Source of the DNA: Ignavibacteria bacterium
GTDB lineage: Bacteria; Bacteroidota; Ignavibacteria; Tepidaquicellales; OLB5
DNA: 32,923 bases
NCBI GenBank assembly: GCA_013140565.1
Contig: JABFSP010000372.1
Location: 1 to 32,923 of the forward strand
Reading direction: 5' to 3'
Numbering within the stretch: position 1 is the stretch's first letter; each line of letters opens with the position of its first letter. Made by a program: the position numbers and the translations under genes. Below are positions 16,413 to 24,410 of the stretch, piece by piece. The notes under the pieces are model-generated. The model had not been told where the DNA came from. It was given only the letters and a program-made list of their open reading frames with translations, and searched no databases.

Positions 16413-16874
16413 CTAAAATCTGAAAAATGGCTTGCTTGAAAACGGCGAGAACGGCCATGGTGTCATAAGTAAAACAAGTATCACTGCAATTGTGAACCAG
16501 ATCGCGAGCGCTTTAAATTTAGCATGGTCATCCGTTTTCTTCTTAGATATGGCAGAACCGATGGTTATTAATGCTATTGCAAGAACCATCACAATTGCGT
16601 GTTCCATTCCGTAGAACCTGATATCACGCACTTTCACAGCAGCGCTGAAATTGCTCATGAAATATTTTGTTATGGGACTCAGGAAATAAAGAGCCAAACC
16701 AAGTACCAGCTGAATGTGAGCGGCAATAACCGTGTATTTTCGTGTCTTCGCGTCAGCGGGATCAAATGATCGTTTTCCGAACATTCCCGAATACGCCCTG
16801 TATAGAGTATACAAGACCCCAAGAACAACCAGCCATCTGAAAATTGAATGAAGCGAAAGTAGTGTTGTGTACAT
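16413..16874 (-). CDS. Four-helix membrane protein of unknown function, 153 aa
   Basis: An integral membrane protein with four hydrophobic segments, at about residues 8-28, 48-66, 88-107 and 122-140. Each of the first three carries a histidine near its start (LHSIFRWLV, AAHIQLVLG, GMEHAIVMV). Regularly placed intramembrane histidines are seen in haem b-binding four-helix proteins, so a cytochrome-like role is possible, but this is inference. I do not recognise a named family. The start is ATG at 16874. The YqgE gene lies just upstream on the same strand (22 bp gap), so they may be co-transcribed. Confidence 0.8.
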   Translation of the reverse strand: MYTTLLSLHSIFRWLVVLGVLYTLYRAYSGMFGKRSFDPADAKTRKYTVIAAHIQLVLGLALYFLSPITKYFMSNFSAAVKVRDIRFYGMEHAIVMVLAIALITIGSAISKKKTDDHAKFKALAIWFTIAVILVLLMTPWPFSPFSSKPFFRF

Positions 16875-16896
16875 TTATTGTTTTATCGTAACATTC

Positions 16897-17451
16897 TTAA
16901 TTTACGCTTGGATTTTCGGGGAAGCTTGCAAGTATCGCGAATTTTTTACCCATCCCCTTCAGCGTTTCACGCCAAAGCTTATCAGGTTCAACGGAAAAAA
17001 TATTTTCAATTGAAGTATCTGCCACTATCCATGAATTAATCTCCAGCTCATCATCAATTTGCCCGTCAGTCCATCCTGAATATCCAAGGAAGAACCGGAA
17101 ATCTTCGGGCGCAGCAGTACCGGATGTGATGAGTGTTTTCAGGATATCAAAACTGCCGCCCCAGTATAGTCCCGGCATAATCTCAATTGAGCCATCAATA
17201 ATATTTTCGCCTTTATAAATAAATTGCAGAGTATTTAACTGTACGGGACCGCCGTAGTATACAACTGAATCGAATTCCGGGAATTCTTCAATGACTTCAT
17301 GTATCAGGTAATCAGTTGGTTTATTCAACACAAAACCAATAGAGCCTTCTTCACAATGTTCGGTCAATAATATAATTGTCCTCTTAAAATTGGGATCATT
17401 CAAAAAGGGTTCTGATATCAGTACTTTGCCTTTTGCGGGATTTTCGCTCAT
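16897..17451 (-). CDS. YqgE/AlgH family protein
   Basis: Soluble protein of the UPF0301 (YqgE/AlgH) family, whose molecular role is still unclear; AlgH was named for an effect on alginate gene expression in Pseudomonas. The 184-aa length is standard. Family features are present in order: GKVLISEPFLNDPNFKRTI, LLTEHCEEGSIGFVLNKP, VVYYGGPVQ, the LYWGG motif, and RFFLGYSGWTDGQ followed by ELEINSWIV. The start is the ATG at 17451; little intergenic space separates it from helical paralog 3 (stop at 17497), so both may be on one transcript. Confidence 0.92.
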   Translation of the reverse strand: MSENPAKGKVLISEPFLNDPNFKRTIILLTEHCEEGSIGFVLNKPTDYLIHEVIEEFPEFDSVVYYGGPVQLNTLQFIYKGENIIDGSIEIMPGLYWGGSFDILKTLITSGTAAPEDFRFFLGYSGWTDGQIDDELEINSWIVADTSIENIFSVEPDKLWRETLKGMGKKFAILASFPENPSVN

Positions 17452-17496
17452 AACTTCAGCAATATAACGCTAAAAGTAATTATAGAAAATAGGAAT

Positions 17497-18957
17497 TTAT
17501 TGATTTTCTATTTCTGTTATTTTTTCCATGAGCCAGTTGTAACCTTCAGTTATATGCTCTTTTTCGAGATTTTTTTTCAGATACTCCAATTCATCTTTCC
17601 TGTTACCTGTCCTGATCTTTAATATTTCGGAATAAAATTTAATAAAACTAAGTATCTGTTCTTTAAGGGATAAACTAATGTTAATATTTTCGGAAAGAAA
17701 TTTTCTGAATGATTCAATGATTGTAAAGGCGCTTTCCCAATAGCCGAGTTCAAAATATAGTTTTGATGAAAGTATTCTTATATCCAGCTTTAACGAATAT
17801 TCAGAAAGGTCAATTTTTTGAAGAAGTTCCAGAGAGTGTTTAAAATCTGATCTTTTGAAGGCTAATAAAGAATAGCCATATTCTTTATAAGGCCTGATAA
17901 GATCTTTATGCAGGAAATTTATGTGATTTTCCAGCAGCTCATTGGTAAATTCTAAATCGTTATAACTGATCGAAAGTGTTAGTGCATTTTTAAATGAACC
18001 AAGTGGTAGTATTTCATCACCGGGAAAAATATGTAGACTATTCTCAAACATGAACTTTATCATAACATATCTTTCTTTTTCTATCTTTTCATCTTTGCTG
18101 GATTTTAATATATAGGTCAGGCAATTCATTAACAGAAAAATAAATGACTGTTTGGTCGGTTTTGGGATTACTTGTAAGTTATTAAAAAAGATCGTCTTTG
18201 CCTCAAAATAGAATTTTTTATCCCTGAATCTTCTTGCTTTATATAAATTATAATAAAACGATATTTTATAACTCTCACCTGGATTAGATTCTATTAAACA
18301 GGAAATAATCTCGTCAAAATTAACATTATTATGGATTACATCTATAATCTCAGGCATAGGTTGATTTATAGCATTGGATTTAGCCACTTCATCGGCATAA
18401 GTAACAAAATACTCCATGAAAAAAAGTGTGGCAACCGATGTTGTAACATCAAATTCTTTATTCTTGATGTTAAGGTTTCTTCTTCCGTTATAGAATGTTG
18501 CTTCAATTAAACTCAACTCATATTTATTCCTTAGCGCATCAAGAGGGTCAACTATTTCCAGTTCATGGAATTTGTCATAAGCCGCTTTAATCGTATCGGA
18601 AAATTGTTTTTCAAGGTTCCTGTTATGGTATGCATTAAGTTTTGCATGAAGTACTTCAAATTTATTTGTATCAAACATTTTTTGAGCCAGGAAATCTTCT
18701 GCAAGAGAGTTTAGACCTGAAAACATAGTCTTCAATACTGTATCTTTGAATTCTTTTCCCGGGAAGAGTTTTGAATAAACATTTTCTTTTGAAAATTTAG
18801 CTGAACTGAAATCAGGGTAATAATGTTTCAGCACTTTCAGTAATGTTACATAATTTCTTCCGCCATTGAAATACGGCGAAGCAGCGAACCTTTGAAATTC
18901 CCTGAATTCCGGTTTTGAAAAGGTCTTTAGTATCTGAATGATCTTCAATTTATCCAT
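17497..18957 (-). CDS. Uncharacterised helical protein, paralog 3 of 3
   Basis: Unknown function. 486 aa from the ATG at 18957, with KTFSKPEFREFQRFAASPYF at residue 11, YPDFSSAKFSKENVYSKLFPG, VLKTMFSGLNSLAEDFLAQ and a long alpha-helical body (for example FKHSLELLQKIDLSEYSLKL), ending NWLMEKITEIE. It aligns with the proteins at 4551-5999 and 12357-13802, and their start positions agree only when the shorter starts are used for those two. No signal peptide or membrane segment. Purine-rich AGGGG lies about 14 bases upstream. Divergent from the type IX-secreted protein at 19137, with 179 bp between starts; YqgE follows on the same strand. Confidence 0.82.
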   Translation of the reverse strand: MDKLKIIQILKTFSKPEFREFQRFAASPYFNGGRNYVTLLKVLKHYYPDFSSAKFSKENVYSKLFPGKEFKDTVLKTMFSGLNSLAEDFLAQKMFDTNKFEVLHAKLNAYHNRNLEKQFSDTIKAAYDKFHELEIVDPLDALRNKYELSLIEATFYNGRRNLNIKNKEFDVTTSVATLFFMEYFVTYADEVAKSNAINQPMPEIIDVIHNNVNFDEIISCLIESNPGESYKISFYYNLYKARRFRDKKFYFEAKTIFFNNLQVIPKPTKQSFIFLLMNCLTYILKSSKDEKIEKERYVMIKFMFENSLHIFPGDEILPLGSFKNALTLSISYNDLEFTNELLENHINFLHKDLIRPYKEYGYSLLAFKRSDFKHSLELLQKIDLSEYSLKLDIRILSSKLYFELGYWESAFTIIESFRKFLSENINISLSLKEQILSFIKFYSEILKIRTGNRKDELEYLKKNLEKEHITEGYNWLMEKITEIENQ

Positions 18958-19014
18958 TAAACCCGTTTACCTATCCCCTTATAATATGCCTAAAATAGCA
19001 ATAATTAAGCATAA

Positions 19015-19028
19015 ATAGTATATACTAT
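19015..19028. promoter_or_regulatory. 14-bp perfect palindrome in the divergent region
   Basis: ATAGTATATACTAT is a perfect palindrome, roughly midway between the starts of helical paralog 3 and the secreted protein. It could be an operator for either direction. I found no equivalent in the other two divergent regions. Confidence 0.3.
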
Positions 19029-19063
19029 CACAAAAACATTGTTTACAATCAAGTATATTTCTC

Positions 19064-19095
19064 TTTGCGGCCCTAAAGGGCAATAAGTAAGTTTG
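19064..19095 (+). promoter_or_regulatory. Bacteroidota-type promoter for the secreted protein gene
   Basis: TTTG (19064-19067), a 20-bp spacer and TAAGTTTG (19088-19095) match the -33/-7 consensus. Transcription near 19101 gives a leader of about 36 nt containing the AAGGGAATG ribosome binding site before the ATG at 19137. Confidence 0.6.
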
Positions 19096-19136
19096 ATAAA
19101 ATTAATATTCTATAATTAAAAAGGGAATGTAAAATT

Positions 19137-20717
19137 ATGAGAACTCAAATACATCTTTTTGTAATGCTGGCACTGTTAAGTTCAAACTTGTTTTCTCAAT
19201 ACATTCTGGATTATAATTACAATTATTCACCCTCAAACCGGTATTTTAAGTATTCTATAGTAGATGCAGCAGGAAATACTTATGTGACCACCCAAAGTCA
19301 TAATTACCAGGATAGCGCGAATATAGTAACGATGAAATTTTCACCTGCCGGGACACGTTTGTGGATCTCAGTTTATGATGGACCCGGACACAGCGTGGAT
19401 AGACCTGTCGGCATCACAGGAGATGTTTCAGGTAACCTGTATGTATTCTCAACAGTCCGTTACACAGATAGTTCGTACATTACTATTTTGAAATACAATC
19501 CTTCAACTGGCGGGTTGATATCTTTAACTCCCTTGCCGGGTACAGGGCGTTTTGATTTTACTGAAGCGGTATTTGACAATAAGTATATATATGCAATAGG
19601 CCGCATTTACAAACCCAGCTTAATTGCAATAGCTATGATAAGAACAAAATATGATGGTTCTTACACAAGGATACGGACTTTTGATGCTTTGTATGGGAGT
19701 GGTCACTCAATTGCGATAGATAAATCCAAAAACATTTATGTAAGCGGGCATTTATGGAACGCGGCTGGTTATTATGACTGCCAGATGTTAAAATATGACA
19801 GTTCATGTACACAAAGATGGGTCCTCAATATGGGCAAGTACAATCCTGATGGCGGCAGATTATCAAAGGTCCTTGTTGACGCATTAGACTGTGCAGTTGT
19901 TACTTATCAAATGGATAAAGACCGGTATCATGACCTAATTGTGACAAAAAAATTCACTGCTGACGCAATTCCTGTTATGAGCTGGGAACAGAATTTCAGT
20001 GTTTCAGATGATAATTTCGGACCTTATAATTTTGACGGTTACAAAGATTTTACAATTGATAACAGCAGGAATATTATTGTTGCTGGTTCAACCGGTGATA
20101 CATCTCTTTTGGTAAAATATAACGCATCAGGCACAATGCTCTGGACCAAAAAAGATGTTGTTAATGCTTATGAATTCAAATGCATAACTACAGATAACAC
20201 CCGGAATATTTATGTTGCTGGTGATTTCAAAAGCAGGGGCACGGCAGCAAAGTATAACGGTACAAGCAGCGCTCTTATCTGGCGCGGCGATATAACTTAT
20301 CCATCAGGAATCTTTCTGGGAGATAAAATTTCACTGGATGCATCATCCAGAATTCACATACTGGGTGCCAGGTACTATGGCGTTATACCTTACAGGCAAA
20401 TAACAATACTATCCTATTCCCCAACAGCCCCGCGGCTTGCTGTAATTGAAGAATCTTCATTCCGTTTGGGAAATAATTTCCCCAACCCGTTTAATCCCGT
20501 TACTTCAATCAGATTCTCAATCCCTGTTTATGGCAGTGCAGTTCTCAGGGTTTTTGATAATATTGGGAGAGAAGTAGCCGTTCTGGTAAACGGAAATCTG
20601 GAACCGGGCGAGCATAGAGTCACTTTTGATGCATCTGGTCTTTCCAGCGGGATATATTTCTATAAGTTAGAGTCAGGCAAATATTCTGAGATCAAGAAGA
20701 TGGTTCTTGTAAAGTAG
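19137..20717 (+). CDS. Type IX-secreted SBBP-like beta-propeller protein
   Basis: Predicted secreted or surface protein. A signal peptide ends LFSQ. The body repeats the SBBP-type pattern D..GN.YV.G / KY...G...W (for example VDAAGNTYVTTQ, SKNIYVSGHLW, TRNIYVAGDF, LVKYNASGTMLW), a bacterial beta-propeller type different from the Asp-box propellers nearby. The last ~85 residues are a type A Por sorting domain: NNFPNPFNPVTSIRFSIP from residue 446, VFDNIGREVAVL, GEHRVTF, SGIYFYKL and final KKMVLVK. No enzymatic motif is visible. Divergent from helical paralog 3. Confidence 0.9.
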   Translation: MRTQIHLFVMLALLSSNLFSQYILDYNYNYSPSNRYFKYSIVDAAGNTYVTTQSHNYQDSANIVTMKFSPAGTRLWISVYDGPGHSVDRPVGITGDVSGNLYVFSTVRYTDSSYITILKYNPSTGGLISLTPLPGTGRFDFTEAVFDNKYIYAIGRIYKPSLIAIAMIRTKYDGSYTRIRTFDALYGSGHSIAIDKSKNIYVSGHLWNAAGYYDCQMLKYDSSCTQRWVLNMGKYNPDGGRLSKVLVDALDCAVVTYQMDKDRYHDLIVTKKFTADAIPVMSWEQNFSVSDDNFGPYNFDGYKDFTIDNSRNIIVAGSTGDTSLLVKYNASGTMLWTKKDVVNAYEFKCITTDNTRNIYVAGDFKSRGTAAKYNGTSSALIWRGDITYPSGIFLGDKISLDASSRIHILGARYYGVIPYRQITILSYSPTAPRLAVIEESSFRLGNNFPNPFNPVTSIRFSIPVYGSAVLRVFDNIGREVAVLVNGNLEPGEHRVTFDASGLSSGIYFYKLESGKYSEIKKMVLVK

Positions 20718-20780
20718 AAAAACAACAGGGCGTGCAGATAGAACTTCCCGCTCAATTTTTAAAATATATTTCTGAGTGAA

Positions 20781-21389
20781 ATGAAAAAAACTATCTTTAT
20801 TGTAATGTTTTTAGGATTATGCGTTAATTTTTTTGCGCAGACCTATGATACAAAATACACAATTGAGTACGCCTTAAAAGATGCCGGCGGGAATATTAAG
20901 AGCAAGATGATGTTTTACAGAAACGGCAGTAAAATGAAATTTGTCAAATTTGATAACGCCGGTAAGCCTGATTCAACTTCCACCAGTATCTATATATTCA
21001 AAGATGAACCAAAAATATACAATATTGTCACAAATTCAGCGGGAAAATTCGGTTCAAAGAACGCCGTTGATATGAGTTATGTTGGAATGCAAACAGGAGT
21101 CTATATACTTGATCTGCCAAATGACGGGAAAATATTCAATTCCGGTACACGGGCAGGTTCTGAAAGTGTATTGGGAATGGAATGTGTTAAATACACAATT
21201 GCATCCCAGACAGTACCGGGTGACCATGCGTCCAGCGACTATTATATGTATCAGGATAACCTAATGCTCAAACGCCGGGTAGGCAATGTCACAGAAGGTA
21301 ATTCAATTGAGGCATTAAACTATGATAATACTTCAGATGTACCGGAGAGTATTTTTGTTGTTCCTGCTGATGTTCAATATTTAAATTGA
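20781..21389 (+). CDS. Exported hypothetical protein, 202 aa (DUF4412-like)
   Basis: A clear signal peptide (MKKTIFIVMFLGLCVNFFAQ) is followed by a beta-rich protein starting TYDTKYTIEYALKDAGG. The pattern of an early membrane- or lipid-facing strand series (KMMFYRNGSKMKFV), a central SVLGMECVKYTI turn and a short DYYMYQDNLMLKRRV segment resembles DUF4412/LolA-like periplasmic proteins; this is a resemblance only. It has no type IX sorting domain. It lies 63 bp after the secreted propeller gene and just before a terminator, so it may be the last gene of that transcript. Confidence 0.72.
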   Translation: MKKTIFIVMFLGLCVNFFAQTYDTKYTIEYALKDAGGNIKSKMMFYRNGSKMKFVKFDNAGKPDSTSTSIYIFKDEPKIYNIVTNSAGKFGSKNAVDMSYVGMQTGVYILDLPNDGKIFNSGTRAGSESVLGMECVKYTIASQTVPGDHASSDYYMYQDNLMLKRRVGNVTEGNSIEALNYDNTSDVPESIFVVPADVQYLN

Positions 21390-21414
21390 TCTGCTTTGCG
21401 ATAGTATTGTTAAT

Positions 21415-21443
21415 AAAGGGACTCAATTGGGTCCCTTTTGTTT
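21415..21443 (+). terminator. Rho-independent terminator before the sigma factor gene
   Basis: AAAGGGAC pairs with GTCCCTTT around TCAATTGG, followed by TTTTGTTTGG. The T-tract is interrupted, so efficiency may be moderate. Confidence 0.75.
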
Positions 21444-21487
21444 GGTATAAATTCTGAAATTGAATAAATCACAAATTATCTTCACCT

Positions 21488-22057
21488 TTGCATAAGTTCA
21501 TCCATAAATTGAAAGACCGACTGCAGGAAATAACTGAGGAGCAAATTGTAACATCCCTGAAACAAAAGAACAGGGATGCGGTTGGTATATTATATGATAA
21601 ATATTCCAGCCTGCTTTTTGGTATTATTGCAAGAATTGTAAAAAGCGATGAAACTGCCGAGGACCTTTTACAGGAAGTATTTGTTAAGGTATGGAAGAAT
21701 ATTGAAAGTTACGATCCCGCAAAAGCAAAGCTTGTTACATGGATGGGTAATATAGCTAGAAATCTGGCAATTGATAAAATTCGCTCAAAGGATTACAAAA
21801 ATTCACAGCAAAACCACGATATAGAAGATTACGTAAATACTATTGAGGAAAACCCGTCATCATCTTTTAATCCTGATCATATTGGAGTCAAGGAAATGAT
21901 TGAAAAACTTGCACCCGAACACAGGATCTTGATTGACATGGTATATTTTCAGGGTTATACCCAGGCCGAAACCGCCGAAAAGCTGGGCATTCCGCTTGGA
22001 ACTGTGAAAACCAGAATAAGAAGCGCAATTAATAATTTAAGAGATATTTATACATAA
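21488..22057 (+). CDS. ECF-type RNA polymerase sigma-70 factor (SigK-like)
   Basis: Extracytoplasmic-function sigma factor directing RNA polymerase to a stress regulon. Region 2 spans about residues 27-95 (LYDKYS, TAEDLLQEVFVKVWK, WMGNIARNLAIDKIRS). Region 4 spans about 136-186 (LAPEHRILIDMVYFQGYTQAETAEKLGIPLG and the helix-turn-helix TVKTRIRSAINNLR). 189 aa is usual. The start is TTG at 21488; no in-frame ATG lies upstream of region 2, and a second TTG at 21509 is possible. The anti-sigma gene follows after 43 bp, the standard arrangement for this class. Confidence 0.93.
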   Translation: MHKFIHKLKDRLQEITEEQIVTSLKQKNRDAVGILYDKYSSLLFGIIARIVKSDETAEDLLQEVFVKVWKNIESYDPAKAKLVTWMGNIARNLAIDKIRSKDYKNSQQNHDIEDYVNTIEENPSSSFNPDHIGVKEMIEKLAPEHRILIDMVYFQGYTQAETAEKLGIPLGTVKTRIRSAINNLRDIYT

Positions 22058-22100
22058 ATAATAATCAGCAGTGCAGAAATTCTATTCTGTACATTGAATT

Positions 22101-22964
22101 TTGAATACTAAAGAATACATACAATCCGGAGTGCTTGAGCTTTACGCTGCCGGGGCTTTAAGTGATACTGAAGCCCGCGAAGTGGAAGCCATGGCTGCGC
22201 AATACCCTGAAGTGCAGGCAGAGCTTGCTGCCATTCAGGATGCACTTGTATCGTACTCAGCTTCATTTAAAAAGAATCCAAACCCGGAACTGAGAAGTAC
22301 AATCCTCAACAGGATAGATGAGATAGAGGGAGTAAGCAGTGCAAATATTCTTTCAATATCAGACACACAAAAAAAACCAAATATTGCTGATACAACCGGG
22401 AAAAGTTCGTTTAATTACACTCAGCAGCCGGCAAGATTCAATTACTTAATGGCAGCAGTATGGATCTTCCTTGTGCTTAACATTATCGGAAATATATACT
22501 TCTTTAACAAGCTTAAGAACACAGAAGAACAGATGACGGGAGTTGTGAATGAAAACTATAAGATGAAGCTTGAGTATGAAAAGATCAGGCTGGATATGGA
22601 TAAGAAATCAACTGACATGAAGATGGTTATGAACCGCAGCAATAAAATTGTGGATTTAAAAGGTATGGAAATTGCACCGCAATCATTTGCTACCGTTTAC
22701 TGGAATCCGAACAGCAAAAAAGTAATGCTGAATGTTAATAGCCTTCCAATGCCCCCGGCTGATAAACAATACCAGCTATGGGCATTAAAGGACGGTAAAC
22801 CAATTGATGCGGGTGTTTTTGATATGCAGCCCGGAACAGGTGATGATATGCATATGATGCCTGTTACTATTGCCGATGCTGACGCGTTTGCTGTTACTCT
22901 GGAGAAAAAAGGCGGAAGCCCGGCACCTACACTTACCCAGCTTTATGTTATGGGAAAGATTTAA
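22101..22964 (+). CDS. RskA-like transmembrane anti-sigma factor
   Basis: Predicted membrane-spanning partner that holds the adjacent ECF sigma factor inactive. The cytoplasmic N-terminus has the helical anti-sigma pattern LELYAAGALSDTEAREVEAM, typical of this group, but no HxxxCxxC zinc motif. A single membrane helix lies at about residues 115-135 (YLMAAVWIFLVLNIIGNIYFF), then a coiled coil. The C-terminal ~95 residues form the extracytoplasmic RskA domain (VYWNPNSKKVMLNVNSLP, YQLWALKDGKPIDAG). The start is TTG at 22101, as for the sigma gene. The orientation and spacing support co-transcription with the sigma factor. Confidence 0.92.
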   Translation: MNTKEYIQSGVLELYAAGALSDTEAREVEAMAAQYPEVQAELAAIQDALVSYSASFKKNPNPELRSTILNRIDEIEGVSSANILSISDTQKKPNIADTTGKSSFNYTQQPARFNYLMAAVWIFLVLNIIGNIYFFNKLKNTEEQMTGVVNENYKMKLEYEKIRLDMDKKSTDMKMVMNRSNKIVDLKGMEIAPQSFATVYWNPNSKKVMLNVNSLPMPPADKQYQLWALKDGKPIDAGVFDMQPGTGDDMHMMPVTIADADAFAVTLEKKGGSPAPTLTQLYVMGKI

Positions 22965-22993
22965 TATTCAACTATATTAATATTTGATCTATT

Positions 22994-23377
22994 ATGGAAA
23001 TTAATTGTGAATTTATCCTTTATGTATCCGATCAGAAAAAAAGCAGGGATTTTTATTCCTTTATTCTTGATAAAGAACCGAGTCTTGATGTGGAAGGAAT
23101 GACGGAGTTTCTACTATCGGGTGAGTGCAAGCTTGGACTGATGCCTGCTAAAGGTATTATGAAAATACTCGGTAAAAACTTTCCGGAACCCGAGACTATT
23201 AAAGGAGTACACAGGTGTGAATTATATTTGGAAGTACCAAATATTGAAGAATCTTATTCAAGAGCTGTAGAAGCAGGAGCAACTGAATTGAGCCCGGTGA
23301 CTTTAAGGAACTGGGGTCATAGAGTAGGGTATTTATCTGATCCCGACGGTCACATTATTGCTTTTGCATCCATATAA
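22994..23377 (+). CDS. VOC-superfamily (glyoxalase-like) protein
   Basis: 127-aa protein of the vicinal oxygen chelate fold: two beta-alpha-beta-beta-beta units, the first beginning EINCEFILYVSDQKKSRDFYSFIL, the second beginning HRCELYLEVPNIEESYSRAVEAGATE and ending VGYLSDPDGHIIAFASI. Proteins of this group include glyoxalase I, extradiol dioxygenases and bleomycin-type resistance proteins. The specific activity cannot be read from the sequence. It follows the anti-sigma gene after 29 bp and precedes a GNAT gene after 18 bp, so they may be read together. Confidence 0.85.
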   Translation: MEINCEFILYVSDQKKSRDFYSFILDKEPSLDVEGMTEFLLSGECKLGLMPAKGIMKILGKNFPEPETIKGVHRCELYLEVPNIEESYSRAVEAGATELSPVTLRNWGHRVGYLSDPDGHIIAFASI

Positions 23378-23395
23378 ATTTTAATAAGGCAGAAT

Positions 23396-23926
23396 ATGAG
23401 CATTATTATTACTTATTTAAACCGCAATGACCTGCCGGAATTACTTAAATGGGCAGAAGATGAAAGAACAATGCTGTTGTGGTGCGGACCTGTATTTGAC
23501 TTCCCTTTAACAATTGAGCAATTAAAGAGTTATTTTTCTGAAACACAAAAACCAGGGCCGTGCAGATTAATATTTAAAGCGGTTGATGAAAATGGTAAAA
23601 TAGCCGGAATGTGCGAGCTTGGAGCTATAAGCCGAAGGAATTGTTCTGCATCGATTTGCAGGGTATTTGTAGATAAAGCATCAAGAGGCAAAGGCATTGC
23701 CGATAAATTGATCTCATTTATACTTGAATATGGCTTTACGGAACTTGAACTTATCAGGATAGAATTAAATGTATATACATTCAATACACCCGCAATAAAT
23801 TGTTACGAAAAACTTGGATTCAAAAGAGAAGGGCTTAAAAGGAAAAGTACCAAATTTGAAAATGAATTTTGGGATGGCTATGTTTATGCCATTTTAAAAG
23901 AAGAATGGGATAAACGTGCCGTATAA
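23396..23926 (+). CDS. GNAT-family acetyltransferase (RimJ/RimL-like)
   Basis: Predicted acetyl-CoA-dependent N-acetyltransferase of the RimL-like class, substrate unknown. The 176-aa protein has the acetyl-CoA site in CRVFVDKASRGKGIADKLISFIL, and the typical RIELNVYTFNTPAINCYEKLGFKREGLKRK segment. The final WDGYVYAILKEEW is also typical (Y-A-x-L-K-x-E-W). It converges with the NUDIX gene: the stop at 23926 is immediately adjacent to the minus-strand stop at 23927. Confidence 0.88.
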   Translation: MSIIITYLNRNDLPELLKWAEDERTMLLWCGPVFDFPLTIEQLKSYFSETQKPGPCRLIFKAVDENGKIAGMCELGAISRRNCSASICRVFVDKASRGKGIADKLISFILEYGFTELELIRIELNVYTFNTPAINCYEKLGFKREGLKRKSTKFENEFWDGYVYAILKEEWDKRAV

Positions 23927-24409
23927 TTACTGATCTTCTGCTGAACTGATAATTTTCAGCAATCTATCAATAAGCGGGATCTGTGCACCTTTAATTTTTT
24001 GTTTAGCTTCATCAATTCCAAAGAATCCAACCTTATCCACTTCAGGAAATTCTTTAAATTCCCCGGAATGCGGAGGCCATTCTTCTTCGTAAATATTACA
24101 TTCATGTATATAGTTTGGAGGCAGATCGCTTTCAAATGCCCAGGCAAATACTTCCTTGCCGCCTTTCTGAACAATTGAACCCAGTGGGATAAAATCACCT
24201 ATTGGCGTAATGCCTGTTTCCTCTTTAAATTCACGTATAGCAGTTACAAGCAGTTCTTCTTCAACTTCAGGTTCGCCTTTTGGAATACTCCAGTGTCCTT
24301 CATCTTTTTTGTGGAAATATGGTCCGCCCGGATGAGCGAGAAAAACCTCAGGCTCTCCGTTAATCCTTCGGAACATTATTAATCCTGCGCTTTTTCTTCT
24401 TCCTGCCAT
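23927..24409 (-). CDS. NUDIX hydrolase
   Basis: Hydrolyses a nucleoside diphosphate linked to another group; substrate unknown. The complete Nudix box spans residues 45-67: G45, E51, R59-E60, E63-E64, G66. Ahead of it is HWSIPKGE, a common pre-box motif. The 160-aa protein begins MAGRRKSAGLIMFRR and is soluble. It starts one base after the stop of the glycosyltransferase gene and is downstream of it in the operon. Confidence 0.92.
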   Translation of the reverse strand: MAGRRKSAGLIMFRRINGEPEVFLAHPGGPYFHKKDEGHWSIPKGEPEVEEELLVTAIREFKEETGITPIGDFIPLGSIVQKGGKEVFAWAFESDLPPNYIHECNIYEEEWPPHSGEFKEFPEVDKVGFFGIDEAKQKIKGAQIPLIDRLLKIISSAEDQ

Positions 24410-24410
24410 A

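Noticed and set aside
19093-19116. TTGATA / TATAAT sigma-70 promoter before the secreted protein gene
   Set aside because: The spacer is only 12 bp; the overlapping TTTG-N20-TAAGTTTG arrangement fits better.
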